Assembly (NCBI GenBank): GCA_945873195.1
Contig: CAMCDA010000009.1
Coordinates: 1-53,806, forward strand
Reading direction: 5' to 3'
Length of the DNA stretch: 53,806 bases
Source: Asaia bogorensis
Lineage (GTDB): Bacteria > Pseudomonadota > Alphaproteobacteria > Acetobacterales > Acetobacteraceae
The notes below the pieces were generated by a model, which saw only the letters and a list, made by a program, of their open reading frames with translations, was not told the origin of the DNA and did not search any database. Below are positions 41,101 to 47,925 of the stretch, one piece after another. Position 1 is the stretch's first letter. The number at the start of each line of letters is the position of its first letter. Position numbers and translations under genes: made by a program.

Positions 41101-42499
41101 CACCAATGTCAGCCTCGACCTCGGCTCCGGCAACGACACCGTCACCATGGCCGACGGCACCAACAGCGTCAGCCTGTCCAATGTCGAAACCATCACCGGC
41201 GGCACGGGGGCGGACACTCTGACCCTGCGCAGCTCGCTGACCACGAGCCAGCAGATCGACCTCGGTGCCGGCAACGACACGATGACGCTGAACACCACCG
41301 GCGGCACCGGCACCATCAGCAATGTCGAGACCCTGGTCGGCGCGGCCGGCGCAGATATCGTGACCCTGGGGCAGATCGTCACCGCCGCCAGCCTGGATCT
41401 GTCGGCCGGCAACGACAAGCTGACCTTCGCGGCCGGCACGAACAGCGCGACGCTGACCAACGTCGAAACGATCACCGGCGGCACCGGCGCGGAAACCCTG
41501 ACCCTGGGCGGGGCGGCGGCCAATGTCTCGGCCGACGCCGCGGCCGGCAGCGACACACTGACCCTGGCCAACGCCACCAACACGCTCAGCCTGTCGAACA
41601 TCGAAACCGTCACCGGCGGCACCGGTGCCGACACGATCACTTTGGGTGCCGCGCTCACGACCTCCATCACCATCGATCTCGCGGCCGGCAACGACAAGAT
41701 CACGCTGGCCAACGCCACCAATACCGGCACGGTCAGCAATATCGAGACCGTGGTCGGCAACGCCGGCGCCGACACGATCATCCTGGCCCCGCCCGGCACG
41801 GAAGCGGTGTTCTCCGAACGCGTGATCCGCCTGCCCCGCATCCCGCTGGTCTATGACCCACCCGCCGGCATGCCCGAGGTCTCCCCCCTGCCCGCCTTGA
41901 CCGCCGGCCACATCACCTTCGGCTATTTCGGCCGCGTCCAACGCCTGAACGAACGAGTCCTGTCCGTCTGGGCCCAGATCCTGCACGCCGTGCCCGGCTC
42001 CCGCCTGGTCCTGAACAACCAGCCCTTCGAGGAGGAAGCCTTCCGCGCCCTGTTCCGCGCCCGCTTCGCCGCCCTCGGCATCAACCCCGACCGCCTGAGC
42101 CTGGTCCACACCCGCCCCCAACCCGTCACCTGGGCGGCCTATGCCGGGATCGACATCGCCCTCGACCCCTTCCCCCACAACGCTGGCACAACCACGATCG
42201 AGGCCCTCTGGCTCGGCGTCCCCGTCGTGACCCGAGCCGACCGCCCTACGGTCGGCCGCTTCGGCACCGCCATCCTCCACGCCATCGGCCTGGACGACTG
42301 TATCACCCACAACGACGAAGCCTACATCGCCCGAGCCACCCAAGCCGCCCAAAACCCAACAACCCTCGCCACCCTCCGCACCAACCTGCGCGCCCGCATC
42401 ACCGCCAGCCCCCTCCGAGACGCCCCAAGCCTCGCCCGCGCCATCGAAGCCACATACCGCGACCTGGCCCGAACCCCCGTAGCCCTGGCGGCGGAGTGA
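35168..42499 (+). CDS. Giant RTX-like beta-roll repeat protein fused to a GT41 (SPINDLY/OGT) half domain
   Basis: 2443 residues from GTG 35168, with GGGAG about 10 bases upstream; no N-terminal signal peptide. After a 15-residue opening come about 47 units of 46 or 47 residues (35213-41743). Each has an RTX-type turn of the form GGTGADTIT (GGxGxDxUx) and a second half-turn such as AAGNDTLTL, ending in a strand like NTLTASNVET. The units have no Cys or Trp and very few basic residues. From residue about 2208 (41789) the protein turns into a GT41 C-terminal catalytic half: PPGTEAVFSERVIRLP, FGYFGRVQRLNERVLSVWAQ, and ALDPFPHNAGTTTIEALWLG. The Lys of human OGT's active site appears as Arg. The N-terminal catalytic half is absent. 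Beta-roll proteins of this kind are normally secreted by type I systems and bind calcium; GT41 enzymes act on proteins in the cytoplasm, so the combination is odd. Confidence 0.85.
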   Translation: MPIVLGTNSYTFSTIDTLTGSGNADAVTLTAGQTNASIDLAAGNDSLTLANAVNSMTVANTETITGGTSADTITLGSALTNSTTVDLSGGNDSLTLAAGGNTGSITNIETVTGGSGADTLTVIAALASASIDLAAGNDTITLANASNSGTLTNIETITGNAGADTITLSGTITGTSVDLAAGSDTLALGAGPATITTANVETMTGGANVDTVTLSAGVTNTSVDLGAGSDVLTLAAAGSTFTASNVETLTGGAGVDTVTLGAAASAMTIDLAAGNDTLTLANATNSLTASNVESLTGGSGADTINLGTALSNSTTVDLSGGSDSLTLAAGGNTGSVTNIETLTGGSGTDTLTIIAALTSASIDAVAGADTITLANATNSVSITNVETITGAAGADTVTLSGTVSNTSVDLAGGSDVLNLGAGSVTASVQNVETTNGAAGIDTITLSAGVTNTSVDLGGGADSLSLAAAGSTFTASNVETLTGGAGVDTVTLGAAASSASVDLAAGNDVLTLANATNTLTASNVETLTGGTGADTVSLTTALSNSTTVDLGAGNDSLTLAAGGNTGSVTNVETLTGASGADTLTLIAVLSSASLDLSGGNDTVTLANGGNSATLTNIETITGGTGAETLTLSGTITATSIDTAAGNDTVNLGSGPSTVTTANIETILGGTGVDTVTLSAGVTNTSVDLGAGNDSLTLAAAGSTFTASNVETLTGAAGVDTVTLGALATNATIDLAAGADVLTLANAVNTLTASNVETLTGGTGVDTLTLGSATSNSTTIDLGAGNDRITLAAGGNTGSLTNVETVVGGSGADTMTLIATLSSASVDLAAGNDSVTLANGGNSATITNIETITGGSGAETLTLTGTITGTSIDTAGGSDTVSLGAGPTTVTTANIETILGGAGVDTVTLSAGVTNISVDLGGGNDSLTLAAAGSTFTASNVETLTGGAGVDTITLATGTTNVSIDLAAGADVLTLANAVNTLTASNVETLTGGTGVDTVTLGAALTTSMTVDLAAGNDTLTLANATNTGSVTNVETITGAAGADTLTIIAAITSASADLAGGSDTVTLANATNSASLNNVETITGGTGADTITLSGALTTSHTIDLAAGNDRLTLATAGGTGTVSNIETMVGASGADVLTLGAAITGASADLAGSTDQLTLANGTNTLTVANIETVTGGTGADTITIGAAATNASLDLAAGNDILNLANATNTLSASNAETVTGGTGADTLTLGAALTTSHTVDLAAGTDKLTLANVVNNGSVTNVETLVGGSAADTVKLVASLTNASIDLGAGTDQLTLSNGTNSATVSNTETVIGVNGPNTVTLGTGISNGSVDLGSGSDKLTLASAANTLSISNIETTIGGTAADTLTLSTALGVGLSIDLGAGGDKLTLSNLTNTGSVTNAETVVGGTGADTVTLSTAVTSGSIDGGAGNDTLTLASSTNSASIANVETVTGGTGADTITLNSVLTTSYTVDLGDGNDKLTLATGVNTGSVTNVETIIGGTGADTITLSAVVTNASIDFGSGNDTVTMANGSNVGTLGNIETITGGTGNDTLTLATGLTVSQQINLGTGSNKLTLSNTAGTGTLSNVNTLSGGTAGDTVTLGAAITNGSVDLAVGSDALTLANATNTLTSANIETLTGGTGDDTLTLAAGVTNISIDLGAGSDTISLANAATTMSLSNVETITGGSAADLLTLGAVLTTSMTVDLAAGSDKLTLANGTNTGTVGNIETIVGGTGADTITLGSNVTSANIDLGAGTDALTLADGTNSATVSNTETITGTTGPNSITLGSAVSNASVDLGSSTDTLVLGNFANTLSVSNVETITGGTGADIVTLSNLLSGSVTIDLGSASDKLTLSNGTNAGTISNVETIIGGTGADTLTMGRGVTSASIDLAAGNDTLTLAAATNTLSASNVETITGATGADTVTLGTVLSTSMTVDLAAGADKLTLAAGTNTGSITNIETVTGGTGADTITLGSAVTNVSLDLGSGNDTVTMADGTNSVSLSNVETITGGTGADTLTLRSSLTTSQQIDLGAGNDTMTLNTTGGTGTISNVETLVGAAGADIVTLGQIVTAASLDLSAGNDKLTFAAGTNSATLTNVETITGGTGAETLTLGGAAANVSADAAAGSDTLTLANATNTLSLSNIETVTGGTGADTITLGAALTTSITIDLAAGNDKITLANATNTGTVSNIETVVGNAGADTIILAPPGTEAVFSERVIRLPRIPLVYDPPAGMPEVSPLPALTAGHITFGYFGRVQRLNERVLSVWAQILHAVPGSRLVLNNQPFEEEAFRALFRARFAALGINPDRLSLVHTRPQPVTWAAYAGIDIALDPFPHNAGTTTIEALWLGVPVVTRADRPTVGRFGTAILHAIGLDDCITHNDEAYIARATQAAQNPTTLATLRTNLRARITASPLRDAPSLARAIEATYRDLARTPVALAAE
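35213..41743 (+). repeat. 6.5-kb tandem array of 138/141-bp units with a 693-bp higher-order period
   Basis: 47 in-frame units, each 138 or 141 bp. Units 2-21 (35351-38122) form four copies of a five-unit block of exactly 693 bp: starts at 35351, 36044, 36737, 37430 and the next boundary at 38123. The block consists of recognisable unit types (GGNTGS type, IAAL type, SGTITGTS type, SAGVTNTS type, TLTASN type). After 38123 the units are more varied and DKLTLA replaces DSLTLA. This indicates recent block duplication at the 5' side and older units at the 3' side. Confidence 0.9.
41789..42496 (+). other. GT41 C-catalytic domain segment inside the giant protein
   Basis: About 236 residues matching the UDP-sugar-binding half of SPINDLY/O-GlcNAc transferase proteins. 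The usual context in intact bacterial homologues is a TPR region, an N-catalytic half, then PPGTExxYSERLxRLP; here the join to the repeat falls exactly at PPGTE. The sequence afterwards is continuous to a normal end (ASLARAIEATYRDL-like tail). Codons are strongly C-ending here, unlike the following gene. Confidence 0.8.
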
Positions 42500-42507
42500 T
42501 GGGCATG

Positions 42508-42798
42508 GGTGGGCGTGTGCGGTTGAGGAGAGGAAGTGCTGGGGTTTCACCCCAGACCCCACCAAGGGCTTTGCCCCTGGACCCCACCAAAGGCCGAGGC
42601 CTTTGGAAACCATTGGTTGGGGGGAAGTCAGGAGGAGCCGACCCTGGTGTTGATTGGTCCGTGTTGGCCCCTCCTGACTTCCACCCAAAGAGCGGTTCCA
42701 AGGGCTGTGCCCTTGGTGGGGGTCGAGGGGGCAAAGCCCCTCGCGGGGCCTGGGGCGGAGCCCCAACACTTCCCACCCCCAACCGCACAAGCCCCACC
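42508..42798. repeat. 290-bp imperfect inverted repeat (long palindrome)
   Basis: It fills the 301-bp gap 42500-42800. The left arm 42508-42635 and right arm 42670-42798 are inverted relatives around a 34-base spacer; matching stretches include GGAAGTCAGGAGG against CCTCCTGACTTCC and GTGCGGTTG against CAACCGCAC. The inner parts carry CCCCAGACCCC and GGGCTTTGCCCC-like blocks typical of palindromic repeats in Acetobacteraceae. The right arm ends at the start codon of the next gene, leaving it without a recognisable ribosome-binding site. No coding sequence is seen inside. Confidence 0.8.
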
Positions 42799-42800
42799 CC

Positions 42801-43298
42801 ATGCTGATCATTTCGCCCCAGGCACGGGTGTCGCGCCTGGCGGATATTGAGGATTCGAGTCGGGGGACGCGGATTGTGGTGGAGGACGGGGTCGTTATTG
42901 ATTCGTTCGTGAAGATCAAGCCGGCTGGCGGGGTGGGGGATGTTTTGATTGGGGCTGGGTCGGTGATCAATTCGGGGTGTGTGTTTTACACGGGCAATGG
43001 CATTCGGATGGGGCGGGGCGTTCTGGTCGCGGCCAATTGTACGTTTGCTCCGACCAATCATGCGTTTGGTGATCCGGATCAGCACATTCGGTCTCAGGGG
43101 TTTCAGCCGTCGCGGGGCGGGATTGTGATCGAGGATGATGTCTGGATCGGCGCCAATTCTGTGTTGGTCGATGGCGTCGTGATTGGTCGGGGCAGCGTGA
43201 TTGGGGCGGGGTCCGTTGTCCGCGGGGTGTTGCCGCCGTTCTGCATCGCCTTCGGGACTCCGGCGGTGGTGCGTGGCTGGCGAGGGGGGCCGGCATGA
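42801..43298 (+). CDS. Left-handed beta-helix (hexapeptide repeat) acyltransferase
   Basis: 165 residues from ATG 42801. Hexapeptide turns run through DVLIGAGSVINSGCVFYTGNGIRMGRGVLVAANCTFAPTNHAF and GGIVIEDDVWIGANSVLVDGVVIGRGSVIGAGSVV. The NHAF/NHxF His is the usual catalytic His. It probably O- or N-acetylates a sugar or sugar nucleotide in the cytoplasm. Its base use differs from its neighbours: many T and G third positions against C-ending codons on both sides. It is the first of six coupled sugar genes; its TGA overlaps the epimerase ATG by four bases. Confidence 0.88.
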   Translation: MLIISPQARVSRLADIEDSSRGTRIVVEDGVVIDSFVKIKPAGGVGDVLIGAGSVINSGCVFYTGNGIRMGRGVLVAANCTFAPTNHAFGDPDQHIRSQGFQPSRGGIVIEDDVWIGANSVLVDGVVIGRGSVIGAGSVVRGVLPPFCIAFGTPAVVRGWRGGPA

Positions 43299-44113
43299 CC
43301 ACGGGCTTTACCATTCTGGGGGCGGGCGGGCGCATCGGGCAGGCCTTGGCAGCGTCGTTGTGCGGCAGCCAGGCCATCGACCGTGCGGGTTTGCCTGCGT
43401 TCCTGGCCAGCGACCAGCCAGCGGGCCACATCATTTCCTGCATCGGCCTGACGGGGGATTTCCGCACCCGCCCGCTGGCCACGGCAGAGGCGCATGTCGG
43501 GATCACCGCCCGTATCCTCGAACGCGGCGGCTTCGATTCGTTCCTGTATCTGTCATCCACCCGCGTCTACGCCCGCGCCGCGACAACGACCGAGGACGCG
43601 GCGCTGTCGGTCACCCCGACCGACCCCTCCGACCTGTACAACCTGACGAAATTGGCCGGTGAGGCCTTGTGCCTCTCCGATCCACGGCCGTCCGTCCGGG
43701 TGGTCCGCCTGTCGAACGTCACGCATCCAGACCCTGACCCAGACACGTTCCTCGGCCAGGTGATCCGGGAAGGATACGCACGGGGCGGGGTTCTGCTGCG
43801 CCAGGGGCCCGGATCGGCCAAGGACTACATCGCCGCCGCGGATGTCACCGCCTTGCTGCCCCGCATCACAACCGAGGGCCGACACCGCCTGTACAACCTG
43901 GCCTCCGGCCGGAACGTCACCCATGCAACGATCGCCGCCCACCTGCGCGCCCGCCATGGCTGGGACATCACCTTCGCCCCCGGCGCGCCGGACGTTAGCT
44001 TTCCCCCCATCACAATTTCGCGCCTGACGTCGGAATTCGCCCCCGCGTTAAGCGATCCTTTACCAGATTTGCCGACAATGGCCTCAGGACAGGAGGCCCC
44101 ATGCTCACCATAG
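43295..44113 (+). CDS. NAD-dependent epimerase/dehydratase family protein
   Basis: 272 residues, extended SDR fold. The nucleotide loop is ILGAGGRIGQAL at the N-terminus, the strand with catalytic Ser is FLYLSSTRVYA, and the catalytic Tyr-Lys pair is LYNLTKLAGE (YxxxK). The stretch CIGLTGDFRTRPLATAEAHVG is shared with epimerase/reductases of O-antigen loci. It likely acts on the 4-keto sugar nucleotide made by the dehydratase encoded two genes on, as an epimerase or 4-reductase. The 3' end overlaps the next gene by 13 bases. Confidence 0.87.
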   Translation: MTTGFTILGAGGRIGQALAASLCGSQAIDRAGLPAFLASDQPAGHIISCIGLTGDFRTRPLATAEAHVGITARILERGGFDSFLYLSSTRVYARAATTTEDAALSVTPTDPSDLYNLTKLAGEALCLSDPRPSVRVVRLSNVTHPDPDPDTFLGQVIREGYARGGVLLRQGPGSAKDYIAAADVTALLPRITTEGRHRLYNLASGRNVTHATIAAHLRARHGWDITFAPGAPDVSFPPITISRLTSEFAPALSDPLPDLPTMASGQEAPCSP

Positions 44114-44868
44114 ATGAAGCCGGCGGTCGCGTAATCCTGCATGGACCCGACGGGTCACAGGCGGAACACGCACTCGACACGCCCGACGCTTTCGAAGCCG
44201 TTTCAGCTGCCTGGCTGCGCTGCGGCTGGGACGTAAAATACGTCTACGGTTTCACCTGGATGGGGCGACCCATCATCCAGCTGCCCGAAGACATGATCCG
44301 TATGCAGGAGATCATCTGGCGCGTCCGCCCCGATGTCATCGTCGAAACCGGCGTGGCGCATGGCGGATCGCTGGTCTTCTACGCCAGCCTGCTCGCCGCC
44401 ATGGGCCGCGGGCGGGTGATCGGGATCGACATCGACATCCGCAAACCCAACCGCCAGGCGATCGAGCAGCATCCCATGGCGCCCCGCATCATGCTGATCG
44501 AGGGCAGTTCGACCGACCTCGCCACCGGCGCCGCGGTCCGCAAGGCCGTCGATCCGGGGGAAAAGGTGCTGGTCATCCTCGACAGCAACCACAGCCACGC
44601 CCATGTCGATGCCGAATTGGAAATGTACGCGCCGCTGGTTTCAAGTGAGTCCTACATCGTCGCCTGCGACGGTATCATGGCGCAGGTCGCCGGGGCGCCA
44701 CGCAGCGGCAATGACTGGACCTGGAACAATCCGCTGACCGCGATCGACACGTTTCTCGCCCGCAATCCGGATTTCCGGCAGGAAGAGCCCGTGTTCCCCT
44801 TCAACGAAGGCCAGGTGCGCAACCGCGTCACCTACTGGCCGCGCTGCTTCCTGCGGCGGTGGCGATGA
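44101..44868 (+). CDS. Cephalosporin hydroxylase (CmcI) family protein, SAM-methyltransferase fold
   Basis: 255 residues from ATG 44101 with AGGAGG six bases before it, inside the end of the epimerase gene. The SAM-binding region is [24 protein letters not shown], followed by GIDIDIR and the metal-site stretch [23 protein letters not shown]. CmcI-like proteins in sugar loci are thought to be metal-dependent O-methyltransferases on rhamnosyl or related residues. Its role here is therefore inferred as methylating the sugar or glycan. Its stop overlaps the rfbF ATG (ATGA). Confidence 0.85.
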   Translation: MLTIDEAGGRVILHGPDGSQAEHALDTPDAFEAVSAAWLRCGWDVKYVYGFTWMGRPIIQLPEDMIRMQEIIWRVRPDVIVETGVAHGGSLVFYASLLAAMGRGRVIGIDIDIRKPNRQAIEQHPMAPRIMLIEGSSTDLATGAAVRKAVDPGEKVLVILDSNHSHAHVDAELEMYAPLVSSESYIVACDGIMAQVAGAPRSGNDWTWNNPLTAIDTFLARNPDFRQEEPVFPFNEGQVRNRVTYWPRCFLRRWR

Positions 44869-45641
44869 AGGCCGTCATCCTCGCGGGTGGCCTCGGGACC
44901 CGGATTTCCGAGGAATCCCACCTGCGCCCCAAGCCGATGATCGAGATCGGCGGGCGGCCCATCCTCTGGCACGTCATGAACATCTACAACGTCCATGGCG
45001 TGACCGACTTCGTGATCTGCCTCGGCTACCGCGGCAACATGATCAAGGAGTATTTCGCCAACTACATGCTGTATTCGTCGGACGTCACGGTCGATGCCCG
45101 GACCGGCGAAATGGTTTACCACCGCAACTATGCCGAACCCTGGCGCGTGACGCTGGTGGATACGGGTGCCACGACGATGACCGGCGGACGGTTGAAGCGC
45201 GTCGCACGCTACCTCGACCCCGATGAATCCTTCTGCATGACCTATGGCGACGGCGTCGCCGATGTCGATGTCAGCGCGCTGATCGAATACCACCACGGCC
45301 ACGGACGCCTCGCGACCGTCACCGCCGTCACGCCGCCCGGCCGCTACGGGTCGCTGATGACCGATGGCGACGCCGTCACCAGCTTTACCGAAAAGCCCCC
45401 CGGCGACAACGCGATCATCAGCGGTGGGTTCTTCGTGCTGCATCCATCGGTACTCGAACGGATCGAGGGCGATGACACGCCTTGGGAAACCGCGCCGCTG
45501 GAGGGCCTCGCCCGCGACGGCGAACTGCGCGCCTACCGTCATCCCGGCTTCTGGCAGGCGATGGATACGCTGCGCGACAAGACGACGCTGGAGCATCTGT
45601 GGGACTCCGGCGCCGCGCCCTGGAAGATCTGGAAGGACTAG
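44865..45641 (+). CDS. rfbF: Glucose-1-phosphate cytidylyltransferase
   Basis: 258 residues from ATG 44865. The nucleotidyltransferase signature is [36 protein letters not shown], and the Asp of the metal site is in [11 protein letters not shown]. It couples CTP and glucose-1-phosphate to CDP-glucose, the first committed step to CDP-deoxysugars. GTG 44859 is an alternative start adding two residues. The dehydratase gene that uses its product follows after two bases. Confidence 0.95.
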   Translation: MKAVILAGGLGTRISEESHLRPKPMIEIGGRPILWHVMNIYNVHGVTDFVICLGYRGNMIKEYFANYMLYSSDVTVDARTGEMVYHRNYAEPWRVTLVDTGATTMTGGRLKRVARYLDPDESFCMTYGDGVADVDVSALIEYHHGHGRLATVTAVTPPGRYGSLMTDGDAVTSFTEKPPGDNAIISGGFFVLHPSVLERIEGDDTPWETAPLEGLARDGELRAYRHPGFWQAMDTLRDKTTLEHLWDSGAAPWKIWKD

Positions 45642-45643
45642 GC

Positions 45644-46696
45644 GTGCCCCAATCCCTTCCCGATCCCGGCTTCTGGGCTGGCCGGAACGTGCTGCTGACC
45701 GGTCATACCGGCTTCAAGGGAAGCTGGGCCTCCTTGTGGCTGCATCGCCTTGGCGCCCGGGTGACCGGCCTGGCGCTGCCGCCCGCCGACCCCGGCCTGC
45801 ATGGCCTGGCCCGTGTCGCGGATACAATGATTTCCCGCATGGTCGACATCAGGGACCAGGCCGCGCTCGCCGCCCTGTTGCGCGAAACAAAACCCGAGAT
45901 CGTCCTACACATGGCCGCCCAACCCCTGGTGCGGCGATCCCTGGCCGACCCGGTGGAAAGCTTCGCCGTCAACGTGCTGGGCACCGTCAACCTGTTACAG
46001 GGCCTGCGTGAAACCCCACCCCGCGCGGTGCTGGTCGTGACCACCGACAAGGTCTACGCCCCCCCGCCCGCCCCCCGCGCCCACCCCGAGACCGACCCAC
46101 TCGGCGGCGCCGATCCCTACGCGGCCTCCAAGGCGGCGTGTGAGATCGCCACCGCCTCCATGGCCCGCAACTTCCTGGAACCCGCCGGCACACGCGTCGC
46201 CACCGCCCGCGCCGGCAACGTGATCGGCGGCGGCGACTTCGCCCCCGACCGCCTGATCCCGGACATCATCCGTGTCACCCAGCCGCCGACCATCCGCCAT
46301 CCGAACGCGACCCGGCCGTGGCAGCACGTGCTGGACTGCCTGTGCGGCTATTTCATCTACACAGAGGCCCTGGCCCAGGGCCACGCTGTGTCGACGGCGC
46401 TGAATTTCGGCCCCGCCGGGACACACTCGGAAACCGTCGGCGCCATCGCCGCCGCGATGCTGAACGCGATGGAGCGCCCGCCAACCTGGACCACCGGCGC
46501 CCCCCCGGACGGGCGCGAAACCCATGAACTCGCGCTGGATTCCACCCTCGCCCGCCAGACCCTGGGTTGGCGCGACCGTCTGACCGGACCCGCCATGATC
46601 GAAACGACCGCCGCCTGGTACCGCGCCTGGATGCAAGGCCGGAACATGCGCGATTTCACCCTGCGGCAGATCGCCGCCTACGAGGCCATGCCATGA
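45644..46696 (+). CDS. rfbG: CDP-glucose 4,6-dehydratase
   Basis: 350 residues from GTG 45644, with GGAAGG eight bases upstream. Extended SDR with NAD loop VLLTGHTGFKGSWASLWL, catalytic Thr/Asp/Lys region VVTTDKVYA and YxxxK in PYAASKAACE; RAGNVIGGGDFAPDRLIPD is a family landmark. It converts CDP-glucose to CDP-4-keto-6-deoxyglucose. The next gene overlaps it by four bases. With rfbF it defines the pathway as CDP-linked rather than dTDP- or GDP-linked. Confidence 0.95.
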   Translation: MPQSLPDPGFWAGRNVLLTGHTGFKGSWASLWLHRLGARVTGLALPPADPGLHGLARVADTMISRMVDIRDQAALAALLRETKPEIVLHMAAQPLVRRSLADPVESFAVNVLGTVNLLQGLRETPPRAVLVVTTDKVYAPPPAPRAHPETDPLGGADPYAASKAACEIATASMARNFLEPAGTRVATARAGNVIGGGDFAPDRLIPDIIRVTQPPTIRHPNATRPWQHVLDCLCGYFIYTEALAQGHAVSTALNFGPAGTHSETVGAIAAAMLNAMERPPTWTTGAPPDGRETHELALDSTLARQTLGWRDRLTGPAMIETTAAWYRAWMQGRNMRDFTLRQIAAYEAMP

Positions 46697-47925
46697 CCGG
46701 ACCCGCCTGCCGCCTCTGCGGCGCCAAGATGCCACGCACGCTGATTGACCTGGGCCACACGCCGCTCGCCAACGCCTACCTCACAACCGAACAGATGCAA
46801 TGCGCGGAGGAGCCAAACTATCCGCTGCGGGTGCGCGTCTGCGATTCCTGCCTGCTGGTCCAGGTGGAGGAAGCCGTTCCCGCCGAATCGATCTTCAGCG
46901 ACTACGCCTATTTTTCCTCGTTTTCGTCGACCTGGGTCGAACACGCCCGCCGCTACGCCGCGACCATTATCGAACGTTACGCGATTGGCCCCGAATCACT
47001 GGTGATGGAGGTCGCGTCCAACGACGGCTACCTACTGCGGCATTTCCGAGACCACGGCATCCCGGTCCTGGGCATCGAACCCGCGGCCAACGTGGCGGCG
47101 GCGGCACGCGCGATTGGCATCCCCACGGAAACGGTCTTTTTCGGCACCGACACGGCGATGGAAATCGCCGCCACCCATGGCTGCGCCGACCTGATCGCGG
47201 CCAACAACGTCCTGGCCCATGTGCCCGATATTTTCGGCTTCGTCGCCGGATTCGCCGCCGCCCTGAAACCGAACGGTGTCGTGACCTTTGAATTCCCGCA
47301 TCTGCTGAACCTGATCGAGCAGGTGCAGTTCGATACGATCTATCACGAACATTATTCCTATCTGTCGCTGCTGGTGGTCGAACGCGTGCTCCGCTCCACC
47401 GGACTGCGGGCGTTCGATGTGGAGCGTCTGCCGACCCATGGCGGATCGTTGCGCGTGCATGCGTGCCAGGCGGGTGGTCCATATTCGTCCCGCCCCGGAC
47501 TGCGCGCGGTGCGGCTGGCCGAACGCAAGGCCGGGTTGGATAAACCCGCCTGCTATGACGCGTTTGCCGGCCGGGTGGCCGCGGTGCGGGATGGGTTCCG
47601 GGCCTTCGTCGCCGAACGGCGGGCCTGTGGCCGGCGGATCGCGGCCTATGGCGCCGCCGCCAAGGGCAACACCTTCCTGAACAGTTGCGGGATGACGGAC
47701 CTCGACATCGCCTGGGTCGCCGATCGCAATCCGGTCAAGCAGGGCAAGCTGCTGCCCGGCAGCCATATTCCGATCGTGCCCCCGGAAACGATGGAGCAGT
47801 CACCGCCGGATGATCTGATCATCCTGCCCTGGAACATCGCGGCCGAGGTCACGGCGCAGCTAGCCCCGCTGCGCCAGACCGGGACGCAGTTCTGGACCGC
47901 CTGCCCGCAAATGCGGAAGGTTTAG
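46693..47925 (+). CDS. Sugar C-methyltransferase (TylC3/NovU-type, class I SAM)
   Basis: 410 residues. An N-terminal zinc-binding domain (CRLCGAKM and CDSCLLVQ) is followed by the SAM domain (LVMEVASNDGYLLRHFRDHGIPVLGIEPAANVA). A conserved stretch YHEHYSYLSLLVVERVL holds the catalytic His pair, and a C-terminal Rossmann-like domain contains YGAAAKGNTFLN. Relatives add a methyl group to C-3 of 4-keto-deoxysugar nucleotides. In this operon the substrate should be CDP-4-keto-6-deoxyglucose or a derivative, giving a branched sugar (inference). It is the last gene of the six-gene unit, and its TAG overlaps the convergent dppF-like gene stop by four bases. Confidence 0.9.
   Translation: MTGPACRLCGAKMPRTLIDLGHTPLANAYLTTEQMQCAEEPNYPLRVRVCDSCLLVQVEEAVPAESIFSDYAYFSSFSSTWVEHARRYAATIIERYAIGPESLVMEVASNDGYLLRHFRDHGIPVLGIEPAANVAAAARAIGIPTETVFFGTDTAMEIAATHGCADLIAANNVLAHVPDIFGFVAGFAAALKPNGVVTFEFPHLLNLIEQVQFDTIYHEHYSYLSLLVVERVLRSTGLRAFDVERLPTHGGSLRVHACQAGGPYSSRPGLRAVRLAERKAGLDKPACYDAFAGRVAAVRDGFRAFVAERRACGRRIAAYGAAAKGNTFLNSCGMTDLDIAWVADRNPVKQGKLLPGSHIPIVPPETMEQSPPDDLIILPWNIAAEVTAQLAPLRQTGTQFWTACPQMRKV

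Noticed and set aside
35213-41743. Regular array considered as CRISPR or satellite DNA
   Set aside because: Units are contiguous, multiples of three, in frame, and protein-level conserved; there are no unique spacers.
35168-41743. Calling the repeat gene a haemolysin or adhesin
   Set aside because: Only RTX-like turns are seen. There is no toxin domain, acylation site, type I secretion gene or known adhesin domain in the window.
35194-41841. Very long open frames on the minus strand (over 1000 codons) opposite the repeat gene
   Set aside because: They are Val/Pro/Ser-rich mirror images of the tandem repeat; once one unit lacks a stop in a frame, all units do. No start signal or recognisable domain.
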